A stretch of DNA of 64,000 nucleotides, taken from the NCBI RefSeq assembly GCF_035916875.1, contig NZ_JAXUHN010000092.1, forward strand, positions 124,001 through 188,000, written 5' to 3'. Below the pieces are notes generated by a model. It was not told where the DNA came from. It saw only the letters and a list, made by a program, of their open reading frames with translations, and did not search any database. Positions 55,864 through 63,580 of the stretch are shown here, piece after piece; position 1 is the stretch's first letter, and each line of letters begins with the position of its first letter. Source of the DNA: Methylomicrobium sp035916875. Lineage in GTDB: Bacteria > Pseudomonadota > Gammaproteobacteria > Methylococcales > Methylomonadaceae. A program made the translations under genes and the position numbers.

Positions 55864-57003
55864 ATGAACGTCTTGATCACTGGCGGTGCCGGTTTCATCG
55901 GCTCGAGGTTGGCAAAAAGTCTGGCTTCATCGGGTGCTAAGGTAACCGTACTGGATAATCTGAGCGAGCAGATTCATGGGCAGGGCGCATCCTTCTCCGA
56001 TGACCTGCAGTCCGTTGCACACTGTGTTCAAGGGGACATTCGCGATCGGAGCTTGTTGGCTCGAGTGATTCAGGGGCAAGAGGTCATCGTTCACTTCGCG
56101 GCCGAAACCGGCACCGGGCAGTCGATGTATGCGGTCGAGCATTATGAAGAGGTCAATATTCGCGGCACTGCGGTCCTGCTCGATATTCTTGTCAATGAGC
56201 GGTCTCCGACGCTTCGGAAGCTTGTCGTGGCCTCTTCCCGGGCCATTTATGGTGAAGGGCGCTATCGCTGCGCTATTCACGGAGATGTCTATCCTAAAGC
56301 ACGCAGTGTCTCGGCAATGACCAAAGGATATTTTGAACCCTTTTGCCCTGTCTGCGCGGGACCGGTTCAGGTTATGCCTACCACAGAAGATGCCCCGTTC
56401 TCGCCATCGTCCTTCTATGGCTTAACCAAGCAGATGCAAGAGCAAATGGTCATCATGTTTGCGGGTGCGCTCGGTATCGACGGCTTCGCATTACGTTATC
56501 AGAACGTCTATGGACCTGGACAAAGCCTTGCTAATCCATATACGGGCATTCTGGCCGTGTTTTCCAATCTTGTCCGTCAGGGCAATTCCTTAAACGTTTT
56601 CGAGGATGGCCAAGAAAGCCGCGACTTCGTCTATGTGGATGATGTTGTCCAGGCTACTGCGCTTTGTATAGAGCCGCAGGTACGCGGTATCCATTCCTTG
56701 AATGTCGGTTCGGGGAAACGCACCTCGGTGTTTGACGTGGCCCAGGCGATTGTTAACTACTTTGATGCAAACGTCGCTGTTCGGGTTACGGGCGACTTTC
56801 GTCTAGGCGATATCCGCCATAACGTGGCCGATATTTCAAGCATCAGGACCCTAACGGGGTTCACACCGAAATGGTCCTTCAACGAAGGTCTCCACCAATT
56901 CCTTGCGTGGGCCGCGCGTAATGAAGCCAATGATGCAGGTTACGAACGGTCTTTGGCGGAGCTTAAGGAGCGCGGGCTATTCGCCGTGGGTGCCAAGCAC
57001 TGA
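55864..57003 (+). CDS. Extended SDR sugar epimerase with inserted Cys/His cluster
   Basis: NAD-dependent nucleotide-sugar epimerase/dehydratase of 379 residues. It has the Rossmann TGGAGFIGS at the N-terminus, the active-site Ser pair VASSRA (124-125) and Y185-x3-K189 in FYGLTK. Between these lies an insert with Cys136-x2-His139 and Cys161-x2-Cys164, a likely zinc knuckle. The overall pattern recalls dTDP-L-rhamnose 4-epimerase-like proteins; the substrate is not proven. The ATG at 55864 has AGGAAGGA nine bases upstream. It presumably makes a sugar donor for the EPS. Confidence 0.85.
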   Translation: MNVLITGGAGFIGSRLAKSLASSGAKVTVLDNLSEQIHGQGASFSDDLQSVAHCVQGDIRDRSLLARVIQGQEVIVHFAAETGTGQSMYAVEHYEEVNIRGTAVLLDILVNERSPTLRKLVVASSRAIYGEGRYRCAIHGDVYPKARSVSAMTKGYFEPFCPVCAGPVQVMPTTEDAPFSPSSFYGLTKQMQEQMVIMFAGALGIDGFALRYQNVYGPGQSLANPYTGILAVFSNLVRQGNSLNVFEDGQESRDFVYVDDVVQATALCIEPQVRGIHSLNVGSGKRTSVFDVAQAIVNYFDANVAVRVTGDFRLGDIRHNVADISSIRTLTGFTPKWSFNEGLHQFLAWAARNEANDAGYERSLAELKERGLFAVGAKH

Positions 57004-57024
57004 TTTTGTTTATAGCATTGGATT

Positions 57025-58002
57025 ATGTTTGATTTTTTGTTTATTGCGGCGAGCTTTTTCGGTTATGCCAAGGAGATTAAGGCAAACCTGGAACAGCGTG
57101 GACGCAATGTCATCTGGTTCGAGGATCGCCCTGCAACCGATACGGCCACGAAGGCACTCTTGCGATTGTCGCCGACTCTAATCGCGGGCAAAGCGGAGCG
57201 CTACTTTGACCAGATTATAGAGCAAGTCCGACAGCAACCCATACGTGATGTCCTGGTCATAAAAGGGGAGGCCTTGAGCATTGAAGCGATCCGCCGCCTT
57301 CAGAAAGCGCTGCCTGATGCGCGCTTCACAATCTACTTTTGGGACAGCTATCGCAATATGCCGAAAGACAGCTTCCAGAAAGTCGCGTTGTTTGATCGTG
57401 CGTTAACTTTTGATCCTCTTGACGCGGCTTCGGATAATCGCTTGATTTACCGGCCTTTGTTTTTTGTTGAGGAGCAAGTCAATCTCCCCACCGTTGAACA
57501 GGATATCGATCTGCTCTTTTTCGGGACCGCTCATGACGATCGCTATTCCATCGTCAAAAGCATCGAGCGCGGGTTGCCGCACGGCGTCCGTTTCGCAAAG
57601 GTTTTGTACATACCCTCCCGAGGTATCTATTATTTTCGCCGCTGTTTCGATCCGGCGTTCAGGCGTGCGAAGCGCGACGAGTTTATTTTTACCCCCTTAT
57701 CAAAACGGAATATCATGGAACTCGTGGCACGCGCCCGTGCGGTAGTCGACATAGAGCGTGTCGTTCAGACTGGCTATACGATGCGCAGCATTGAAACTTT
57801 TGCTGCGGGCAGGAAGATCATCTCGACGAACGCTCGCCTGGGCGAAGCAGATTTCTACCATGAAAACAATGTGGCAGTCATGGACAGGAATAAACCGCGT
57901 GTCGACCCGGAGTTTCTTGAATCTCCTTTCATGATGCCTAAGCGCCACGTACGGCAGAGATATACACTGTCAAGCTGGCTTGACGACGTACTGCTTCAAT
58001 AA
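57025..58002 (+). CDS. Putative glycosyltransferase (CgeB-like, GT-B half)
   Basis: Protein of 325 residues that I recognise only loosely. It begins FDFLFIAASFFGYAKEI and has a mid-protein IDLLFFGTAHDDRY. Its C-terminal block DIERVVQTGYTMRSIETFAAGRK resembles the donor site of CgeB-like or family-1-type glycosyltransferases. No signal peptide or membrane helix is present. It starts 21 bp after the epimerase gene within the EPS run, so a transferase role is the natural reading but remains inference. Confidence 0.65.
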   Translation: MFDFLFIAASFFGYAKEIKANLEQRGRNVIWFEDRPATDTATKALLRLSPTLIAGKAERYFDQIIEQVRQQPIRDVLVIKGEALSIEAIRRLQKALPDARFTIYFWDSYRNMPKDSFQKVALFDRALTFDPLDAASDNRLIYRPLFFVEEQVNLPTVEQDIDLLFFGTAHDDRYSIVKSIERGLPHGVRFAKVLYIPSRGIYYFRRCFDPAFRRAKRDEFIFTPLSKRNIMELVARARAVVDIERVVQTGYTMRSIETFAAGRKIISTNARLGEADFYHENNVAVMDRNKPRVDPEFLESPFMMPKRHVRQRYTLSSWLDDVLLQ

Positions 58003-58095
58003 ATATAAATGCCAAAGTGGGTGTGAAGAGCGGGAAACCCCGTCTTTTCAGAATAAGTAAACGATTGCGGATAATATTAAGAGGCGGTTTTTTTT

Positions 58096-58950
58096 ATGAA
58101 GTGTTCACTGATCTTGGCAACGCTAGGAAGAGACAGGGAACTGGTTGATCTACTCGATTCCTTGGCATATCAAACTTACAAGGATTTTGAGTTGATAGTC
58201 ATAGACCAGAATATCGATGGAAAGATTGATGCCATCGTTGAGACGTTTAAGGATCGCATGACATTGAAGCATATCAAGGTAAATTTCAATGGAAACGCCC
58301 GCGCTAGAGATTACGGAATACAGTTTGCGGTTGGCGATATTATTGCGTTTCCGGACGATGACTGTGTTTATGAAACAGATGTTTTAGAAAGAGTTGTCGG
58401 TGAATTTGAACAGCAGCAGCAACTCGGTATTCTGGTGGCGGGATCCTATGATTTTTCTAAAACCAACTTCAGCATAGGGGTGAACTCTCACAAGCCAGTC
58501 TATTTCTCACGTCTTAATATGATGGGGGTTGAGTTTACGCATTTTTTTTGTGTGGCCAGAATGCGTCGGGAAGAATTTTACTTGGATCATGATTTCGGAA
58601 TCAATTCAAAGTATTGTGGAGCAGAAGGGCCGGAACTCTTGTATCGGCTGCTACGCGCTAAGCATAAGGCATTCTATACACCAGAAATAAAAATTTATCA
58701 TGCCAATAAGGATGCCTATACCATCGGTAGCGAGCGAATGCTGAAGTATTCCTCCGGAAATGGCGCATTAATCAGGAAGTTTTTCAATGAAAGAGATGTT
58801 TTTATTCTGTATTACATGATCAAGAAAATGCTTGTTGCTCCTATTTTGAAGATGATAGGGGCAATTCTTATTTTTAATTCTAAAAAGACAGAATATTATT
58901 ATAAAAACTTGGTCGGCATATGGCATGGTTTTTTGGTATATCGGAAATGA
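58096..58950 (+). CDS. Family 2 glycosyltransferase, AT-rich gene
   Basis: GT-A glycosyltransferase of 284 residues with LILATLGRDRELVDLLDSL at the start, VIDQNID and the FPDDDCVYE metal/acceptor block. The C-terminal ~50 residues are hydrophobic and basic, suggesting membrane association. Base composition is visibly lower in GC than both neighbours (many AAA, ATT, TTT and TAT codons), as are the flanking gaps. This suggests later acquisition. The last 140 bp before the next gene are also AT-rich. Confidence 0.85.
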   Translation: MKCSLILATLGRDRELVDLLDSLAYQTYKDFELIVIDQNIDGKIDAIVETFKDRMTLKHIKVNFNGNARARDYGIQFAVGDIIAFPDDDCVYETDVLERVVGEFEQQQQLGILVAGSYDFSKTNFSIGVNSHKPVYFSRLNMMGVEFTHFFCVARMRREEFYLDHDFGINSKYCGAEGPELLYRLLRAKHKAFYTPEIKIYHANKDAYTIGSERMLKYSSGNGALIRKFFNERDVFILYYMIKKMLVAPILKMIGAILIFNSKKTEYYYKNLVGIWHGFLVYRK

Positions 58951-59093
58951 ACTGCTTTGGTAACTATGTGAGTATTCATTGATAATTCGCAGTTCAGCTC
59001 GGGTTGGTGAAACAGTCATCAGCCCCTTTGTCGGAACAGGTATTTTTATGTTTCGCAAATCTACATTTTAAATTGCTATGAGGATAAAAAGGT

Positions 59094-60044
59094 ATGACGC
59101 CTTATATTAGTCAGGATATGCCCGTTCTGTCCGTTGTAATTCCCTGCTACAATGCCCGCGCGACCATACGCCGCTGCCTGGATGCCCTTGAGAAACAAAC
59201 GCTGCCGCGGGCTTGTTACGAGATCATCGTCGCCGACAGTTCCACCGACGGAACCACCGACATCATCGCAACGCACTATCTGAATGTGCGTTTGTTGCAC
59301 AGCGATACCCGCCTGTATTACGGCATGGCACGCAATTTCGGACTGGATGCGGTCAGGGCGGAAACCATTCTTTTCATCGACAGCGACTGCGTGGCGGAAC
59401 CGCAATGCCTGGAGCAGCATTTGGCCGCACATCGCGAGCATCCGGAGGCGGTGGCCGTCATGGGCGGCATCGTCAACGGCAATCCACAGGCTTTCTGGGG
59501 CTGGGCGATTTTTCTGATCGAGTTCGCACGCTTTCTGCCGACCGGAACGACCCGCGCCGTACACGATATCATCACCGCCAATACGTCTTTCAAGGCCAGT
59601 GTGTTCGAACAATACGGGCGATTTCACACGAGTTCTTACTCTGGCGAAGACAAGCGCTTTCTCAGTATTCTATACGGCGCCAATGCGCCGCGGCTTTTTG
59701 CTCCCTCGGCAACCGTCGCTCACGTGAATCGCGATAGCGCGAATTTGGTGCTGCGTCACCTCCACTGGTTGGGGCAAGGCGTGGCACATGTCCGACTGGA
59801 GAATAGCGAGGTGAACCCAATAGGGCGATGGCTGCTGTTGTTATCGCCGCTGCTTGCGCCATTGCGTATGGGACGCATCCTGTGGCGATCCGTCAAGGCC
59901 TCGCCTGCCCTCCTGGGGCGCCTAGCTGTATTATGGCCCTGCATACTGTCCGGCTTCATTGCCATGGGGATGGGGGAGGCGCGCTACACTTTCGACTCCC
60001 TACGCACAAGCCGGCTGAACAGGGCGCAATCCAGTTCCTTATGA
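59094..60044 (+). CDS. Family 2 glycosyltransferase
   Basis: GT-A glycosyltransferase of 316 residues with VLSVVIPCYNARATIRRCLD, VADSSTDGT, the DxD-type FIDSDCVAEPQCL block and a late SGEDKRFLS (ED-type catalytic region). The C-terminus has one or two hydrophobic helices (LLLLSPLLAPLRMG; LAVLWPCILSGFIAMG), so it is membrane-bound. GC content returns to the local norm here. It is the last intact EPS gene; remnants and a terminator follow. Confidence 0.88.
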   Translation: MTPYISQDMPVLSVVIPCYNARATIRRCLDALEKQTLPRACYEIIVADSSTDGTTDIIATHYLNVRLLHSDTRLYYGMARNFGLDAVRAETILFIDSDCVAEPQCLEQHLAAHREHPEAVAVMGGIVNGNPQAFWGWAIFLIEFARFLPTGTTRAVHDIITANTSFKASVFEQYGRFHTSSYSGEDKRFLSILYGANAPRLFAPSATVAHVNRDSANLVLRHLHWLGQGVAHVRLENSEVNPIGRWLLLLSPLLAPLRMGRILWRSVKASPALLGRLAVLWPCILSGFIAMGMGEARYTFDSLRTSRLNRAQSSSL

Positions 60045-60603
60045 CGAACCGGTTTCACGCGGCAGTGGACGGCATCCGGAAAGGCTGAAGGGTGCGGTAC
60101 CACTCAGAGGTTGTGAATTTTTCAATATTCGCGGAGACAAGCAGTTCTATCGGCTTGCCGCCAATGCGGACACAAAGGCATGATAGAAATCACCGGGTTC
60201 CATTCGAACCCTGAAATCGACTTGGAACTCCCCTTTTAATGGTTTTTAGCCCAGTTATCCGCATTTGGGCGCGGCCTTCCCAGTGAATATCCTCATCGGG
60301 TTGCGCGCCAAAGCATGGAGCATCGGCATGCCTCGAAACTTGTCTTTTGCCTCGTACTCGCAGCCATGCTTGTCCTGCCGGTTTCAGGGGCATTAGCCAC
60401 CCAGCGCATAACCGGTAATCTTACGAGGGTTAAGATCCGCGATGCCCCCGGATACAATCAGCTTGAGCTTGTCACTGAGCTATTCTTAAGCGGTTCGCAT
60501 AAAATTTGTTGGCACTTGAATTTTACAAATTCAATGCATTACGGTATGCGGGAAATGCAAATAGACTTCTCGCTTAGCAATAGGATGTTACATTGAAATC
60601 ATG
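60045..60603 (+). pseudogene. Possible gene remnants at the EPS locus end
   Basis: No intact gene is found in this ~560-base stretch. A frame running through ~60040-60182 reads like protein and ends RGDKQFYRLAANADTKA before TGA, but has no start of its own. At 60315-60596 a 93-codon frame has a credible signal peptide (VFCLVLAAMLVLPVSGALA, cut near ATQR) and then loses coding character. Both could be decayed ends of former secreted or EPS-related proteins. The parent families were not recognised. Confidence 0.4.
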
Positions 60604-60645
60604 TTGTAGGGGGACGCGAGCCGCCCCCTACAAAATTTATTTTTT
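60604..60645 (+). terminator. Intrinsic terminator at the EPS locus end
   Basis: A perfect 10-bp stem (60604-60613 with 60624-60633) is followed by a T-rich tail ending in six Ts (60640-60645). It lies just before the stop codon of the convergent PuuD-like gene and can close the plus-strand EPS transcript. Confidence 0.75.
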
Positions 60646-60657
60646 GCTGTGACTATG

Positions 60658-61362
60658 TTATAACAAGTCCAGCAGCAGGAATAGCGCCACCGCCAATCCC
60701 AAACCGCAATGAATCACACCGGCGATGCTGGCATAGGGCCCCATCTTTCCGGCCGCCGGCAGCTTATTAACGATGTCGAATCGTTTCAACGCAAGATAGG
60801 CCCCGTTATATTCGAGTAGCAGAATGATCGCGACCGCAATGATGAATGGCAGAAATTTAAATGTCAGGTGCGGGTAATGCGAAGATGCCGCCATGAAGAA
60901 CAGCATCGGTATCGAAAACAGCGTATTGGTTCTTGATGCCAATCCTGCCGCGGCCAGCGCCTCTCCCGCGTTAGGTAGCGCCGCTCCGCCTTGTGCGACC
61001 TGTTTGGCCGAGGCGATCACGATTTTTTGATTCGGCCAGATGATCAGCCAGACATTCATGAACATGATGATTCCGAGCAGGGCGCCGATATATATGTCCA
61101 TCGACGAAATTCTGCCGGCGCTGACTGCGAACATGCCCAAGCCGGTCAGCAGGGTTAACACCGCTCCCCAACGAAACCACCAGAGCGCGCGCGGCGCCAG
61201 CTTTTGCAAGGCGTCCGCTTTGGCGGAGGTTTCGGCTTCCTTGAAGTATTCGGTTTGCACGAAGTTGAAATAATACAGCAATCCGATCCAGGTGATGCCG
61301 CCCAATAAATGCCCCCATCGCAAAAGCATTTCCAGACCGGCGCTTGTCGTAACGATTCCCAT
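60658..61362 (-). CDS. PuuD-like membrane protein without cytochrome domain
   Basis: Integral membrane protein of 234 residues with about seven helices. The N-terminal block LLRWGHLLGGITWIGLLYYFNFVQ and ALWWFRWGAVLTLLTGL match the membrane domain of urate hydroxylase PuuD (DUF989). The C-terminal cytochrome c domain of full-length PuuD is absent, and no purine genes are nearby. Its role is therefore uncertain; His residues in helices could bind heme. A strong ribosome binding site (AAGGGGAG) precedes the ATG. Confidence 0.75.
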   Translation of the reverse strand: MGIVTTSAGLEMLLRWGHLLGGITWIGLLYYFNFVQTEYFKEAETSAKADALQKLAPRALWWFRWGAVLTLLTGLGMFAVSAGRISSMDIYIGALLGIIMFMNVWLIIWPNQKIVIASAKQVAQGGAALPNAGEALAAAGLASRTNTLFSIPMLFFMAASSHYPHLTFKFLPFIIAVAIILLLEYNGAYLALKRFDIVNKLPAAGKMGPYASIAGVIHCGLGLAVALFLLLDLL

Positions 61363-61525
61363 GGCAACTCCCCTTTATAATTATTCGTTATTGATGATTG
61401 GTTGAAATTGTACGTCATGCATCGACGCCGTACCGGTAGATATTGGACAGAATCGGCAGTAAAAGTCAAGAAAATGATTTGAAAGGGGCGGCCGAGGAGG
61501 GCGCTTATGCGTTTCTCAGGGCAAT

Positions 61526-61547
61526 AAAAAGCCCGCATGAAGCGGGC
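61526..61547 (-). terminator. Intrinsic terminator (minus strand)
   Basis: On the minus strand GCCCGC (61547-61542) pairs with GCGGGC (61536-61531) across a 5-base loop. A T5 run at 61530-61526 follows. It would end a minus-strand transcript arriving from bepA or from within the gap, upstream of the PuuD-like gene. Confidence 0.75.
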
Positions 61548-61550
61548 GTG

Positions 61551-61790
61551 TTGAGCACTTTATTATTATTGTTATAATGCCGTTGTACTTAGAGTTGTGG
61601 CCTGTACAACTTTACTCAAGCAGGTTAATTTATCTTATTATTGTTATCAGCATAGCTTATAAAGCTATCCTCCTCCGCCGGTTGATTAACCAGTCTCGCT
61701 CTTCAAGAGCGCGGCTATTCTAAATCGGTTGAAAACAGCTTGTCCACCAAAAAAATGATTTTTTTTAAAAAAAATCATTTTTTATATAAA
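61551..61790 (+). ncRNA. Candidate small RNA with tandem hairpins
   Basis: TTGAGC (61551-61556) and TATAAT (61573-61578) with a 16-base spacer could start a plus-strand RNA near 61585. The downstream ~160 bases contain stems GTTGT/ACAAC, ATAGCTT/AAGCTAT, GGTT/AACC and CGCTCT/AGAGCG. An unpaired-looking CCTCCTCC near 61667-61676 is complementary to Shine-Dalgarno sequences. The run ends at an A/T palindrome followed by Ts. It has no coding frame of note. The strand is not certain, because the minus strand would present GGAGGAGG. Confidence 0.4.
61750..61783. repeat. Perfect 34-bp A/T-rich palindrome
   Basis: Arms 61750-61766 and 61767-61783 are exact complements with no spacer (AAAAAATGATTTTTTTT and its partner). 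Only two of 34 bases are G or C. It is followed by another A/T-only stretch to ~61801. Confidence 0.85.
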
Positions 61791-61942
61791 AAAAATATAA
61801 AAACAAGGTGTTATGTTTTTCGTGCAGCATTTGTGCATAGCTATCAGCGGTTCGAAATGCCGGTCCAACTGGGATTGATTTTCATTTAGATCAAAACTTT
61901 CGGTGGATGAATGCTGCACAATCCGAAAGCTGCGGTCACTCC

Positions 61943-63400
61943 TCAATGAGCTTCTCTGGCTTTCTTGTCTTCCTCAAGGAAAAAATTTAGCCGCTCGCTT
62001 AGGATTGAAGATAAATAAAAATTCAATCCTTTCGATTTTTGCGCCAGTCTGATTTGGGTGATCGCATCGCGCGTTTGGCCCATCGCGTAGTAATATTCGG
62101 CAAAATAACGGTGCGATTCGGCAGATTGGTGCAGTTTGCCGTAGGTTTCGGCCAGCAATTGATAATAAACCGGCAGTTTATGCGCATTTGCGCTCAGCGA
62201 AAACAGGGCTTGTCTGGCTTTTTCGGCTTGGCCGGTTTTGAGTAGCGACGTGATATATTCGAATTTGATCGCTTCATTTTCGGGAAAGCGGCTACTCAGG
62301 TTTTCATAAAGCGCCAGTGCCCTAGCGAATTGGTTTTGTTCGAGCGCGGTGCGAGCCAGGGCTGCGCAATATTGCGTTTGGTCCGGAAAATTGGCCACCA
62401 GTTTTTGAAAGATATGCTCCGCCTCGGCAAATTTTTGTTGCGCCAACGCGGTCAATCCGAGTCCGTAGGTGGAAACGGTCCGTTGCTCGCTGGTTCCCTG
62501 GTTCAGGCGGGCCTCAAAATATTTCCGGGTTTCACTCGGGTCGGCGCCCGCCAAGACCCTGAGTTTGGCCCGGATCAATTGGTAGCCTAGCGAGTCAGGG
62601 TATTGTTTATAAGGATATTGGTCGGCGCGCCCGCGCGAGTCGGAAATCCGCGAGGCGGTGACCGGGTGGGTACGCAAGAATTCGGGAATATTTTGGCCGT
62701 AATAGCGGGTCGATTGTTGCAGACGCTCGAAGAAGGTAGGCATGCTACGCGGGTCGAATTGCGATTCGGAGAGAATATGCATGCCGACCCGGTCGGCTTC
62801 TTCTTCGTTTTCGCGGGTAAAGTCGATCTGAAACTGAATGCTGCCGGCCTGGATCGCGACCAGTGCGGCCTGGCCGAGTTGCGGCGATTGCGTGCCGAGC
62901 AATATCGCGGCCAGCATCGCGGCGGCGGTCGGAATCGAGAGGCGTCCGGCGGCTTCGGCGGCGCGGTACAAATGGCGCTGAGTGACGTGCGCAATTTCGT
63001 GCGCCATTACCGACGCCAGTTCGCTTTCCGCTTCGGTAGTCAGGATCAGCCCGGAATTGACGCCGACATAGCCGCCAGGTCCCGCGAATGCGTTGATGTC
63101 ATTTTCCAGCACCACAAAAAAATGAAACGGATACCCCGGCAAGTCGCTGACCGTGACCAATTTTTGGCCGACAGATTGAATATACTGTTGGACTTCCGGA
63201 TCCTGATTAATCGTGATTTGCGAATTCAGACTGCGGAAGAATGCCGAGCCGAGTTGTTGTTCCTCTTCCGGGGTGATCAGCGTACCAGACGAGTCGCCCA
63301 TGTCGGGCAGTTCGATTTTGCTGATGTCGTCGGCGGCGTGGGGCAGGGGCGGAAAGACAGTCAGACTGAAGGCCAAGGCCAAGAGAACGGTTTTTTGCAT
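61943..63400 (-). CDS. bepA: Periplasmic M48 metalloprotease/chaperone BepA (YfgC)
   Basis: Zinc metalloprotease that helps LptD assembly and degrades misfolded outer-membrane proteins. The 485-residue protein has a signal peptide (cut after HA, residue ~22) and an M48 domain with His134-Glu135-x2-His138 in MAHEIAHVTQRH and the second-sphere Glu in ENEEEADRVGM. A C-terminal TPR domain (~300-485) follows. The ATG at 63400 is preferred over one 66 bases upstream because it gives a proper signal peptide and the length of the E. coli protein. BamD and LptM, encoded in the same window, act in the same envelope pathway. Confidence 0.92.
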   Translation of the reverse strand: MQKTVLLALAFSLTVFPPLPHAADDISKIELPDMGDSSGTLITPEEEQQLGSAFFRSLNSQITINQDPEVQQYIQSVGQKLVTVSDLPGYPFHFFVVLENDINAFAGPGGYVGVNSGLILTTEAESELASVMAHEIAHVTQRHLYRAAEAAGRLSIPTAAAMLAAILLGTQSPQLGQAALVAIQAGSIQFQIDFTRENEEEADRVGMHILSESQFDPRSMPTFFERLQQSTRYYGQNIPEFLRTHPVTASRISDSRGRADQYPYKQYPDSLGYQLIRAKLRVLAGADPSETRKYFEARLNQGTSEQRTVSTYGLGLTALAQQKFAEAEHIFQKLVANFPDQTQYCAALARTALEQNQFARALALYENLSSRFPENEAIKFEYITSLLKTGQAEKARQALFSLSANAHKLPVYYQLLAETYGKLHQSAESHRYFAEYYYAMGQTRDAITQIRLAQKSKGLNFYLSSILSERLNFFLEEDKKAREAH

Positions 63401-63580
63401 TAACAAGCGGATAATGGGGTTGAGGATTTGTGTTTTCCGGCTAACTGAGCCGATATTGTAGCGCATCGATGCGGAGTTTGACCGCTGCCGGCAAAAATCG
63501 TTGCATCGCTACGCGGATCACGCATCCGCGATGAAATTCGGTAAAATAGGCGTTTTTTTCATTCAAGCAGACGATAGACC

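Larger units (their letters stand above)
61363..61942. other. 580-base gene-free region with structured elements
   Basis: This is the gap between the PuuD-like gene and bepA, both on the minus strand. It holds a minus-strand terminator, a plus-strand promoter-like pair, a run of small hairpins and a perfect A/T palindrome, each listed separately. The remaining ~130 bases next to bepA (61800-61942) show nothing recognisable. Confidence 0.5.
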
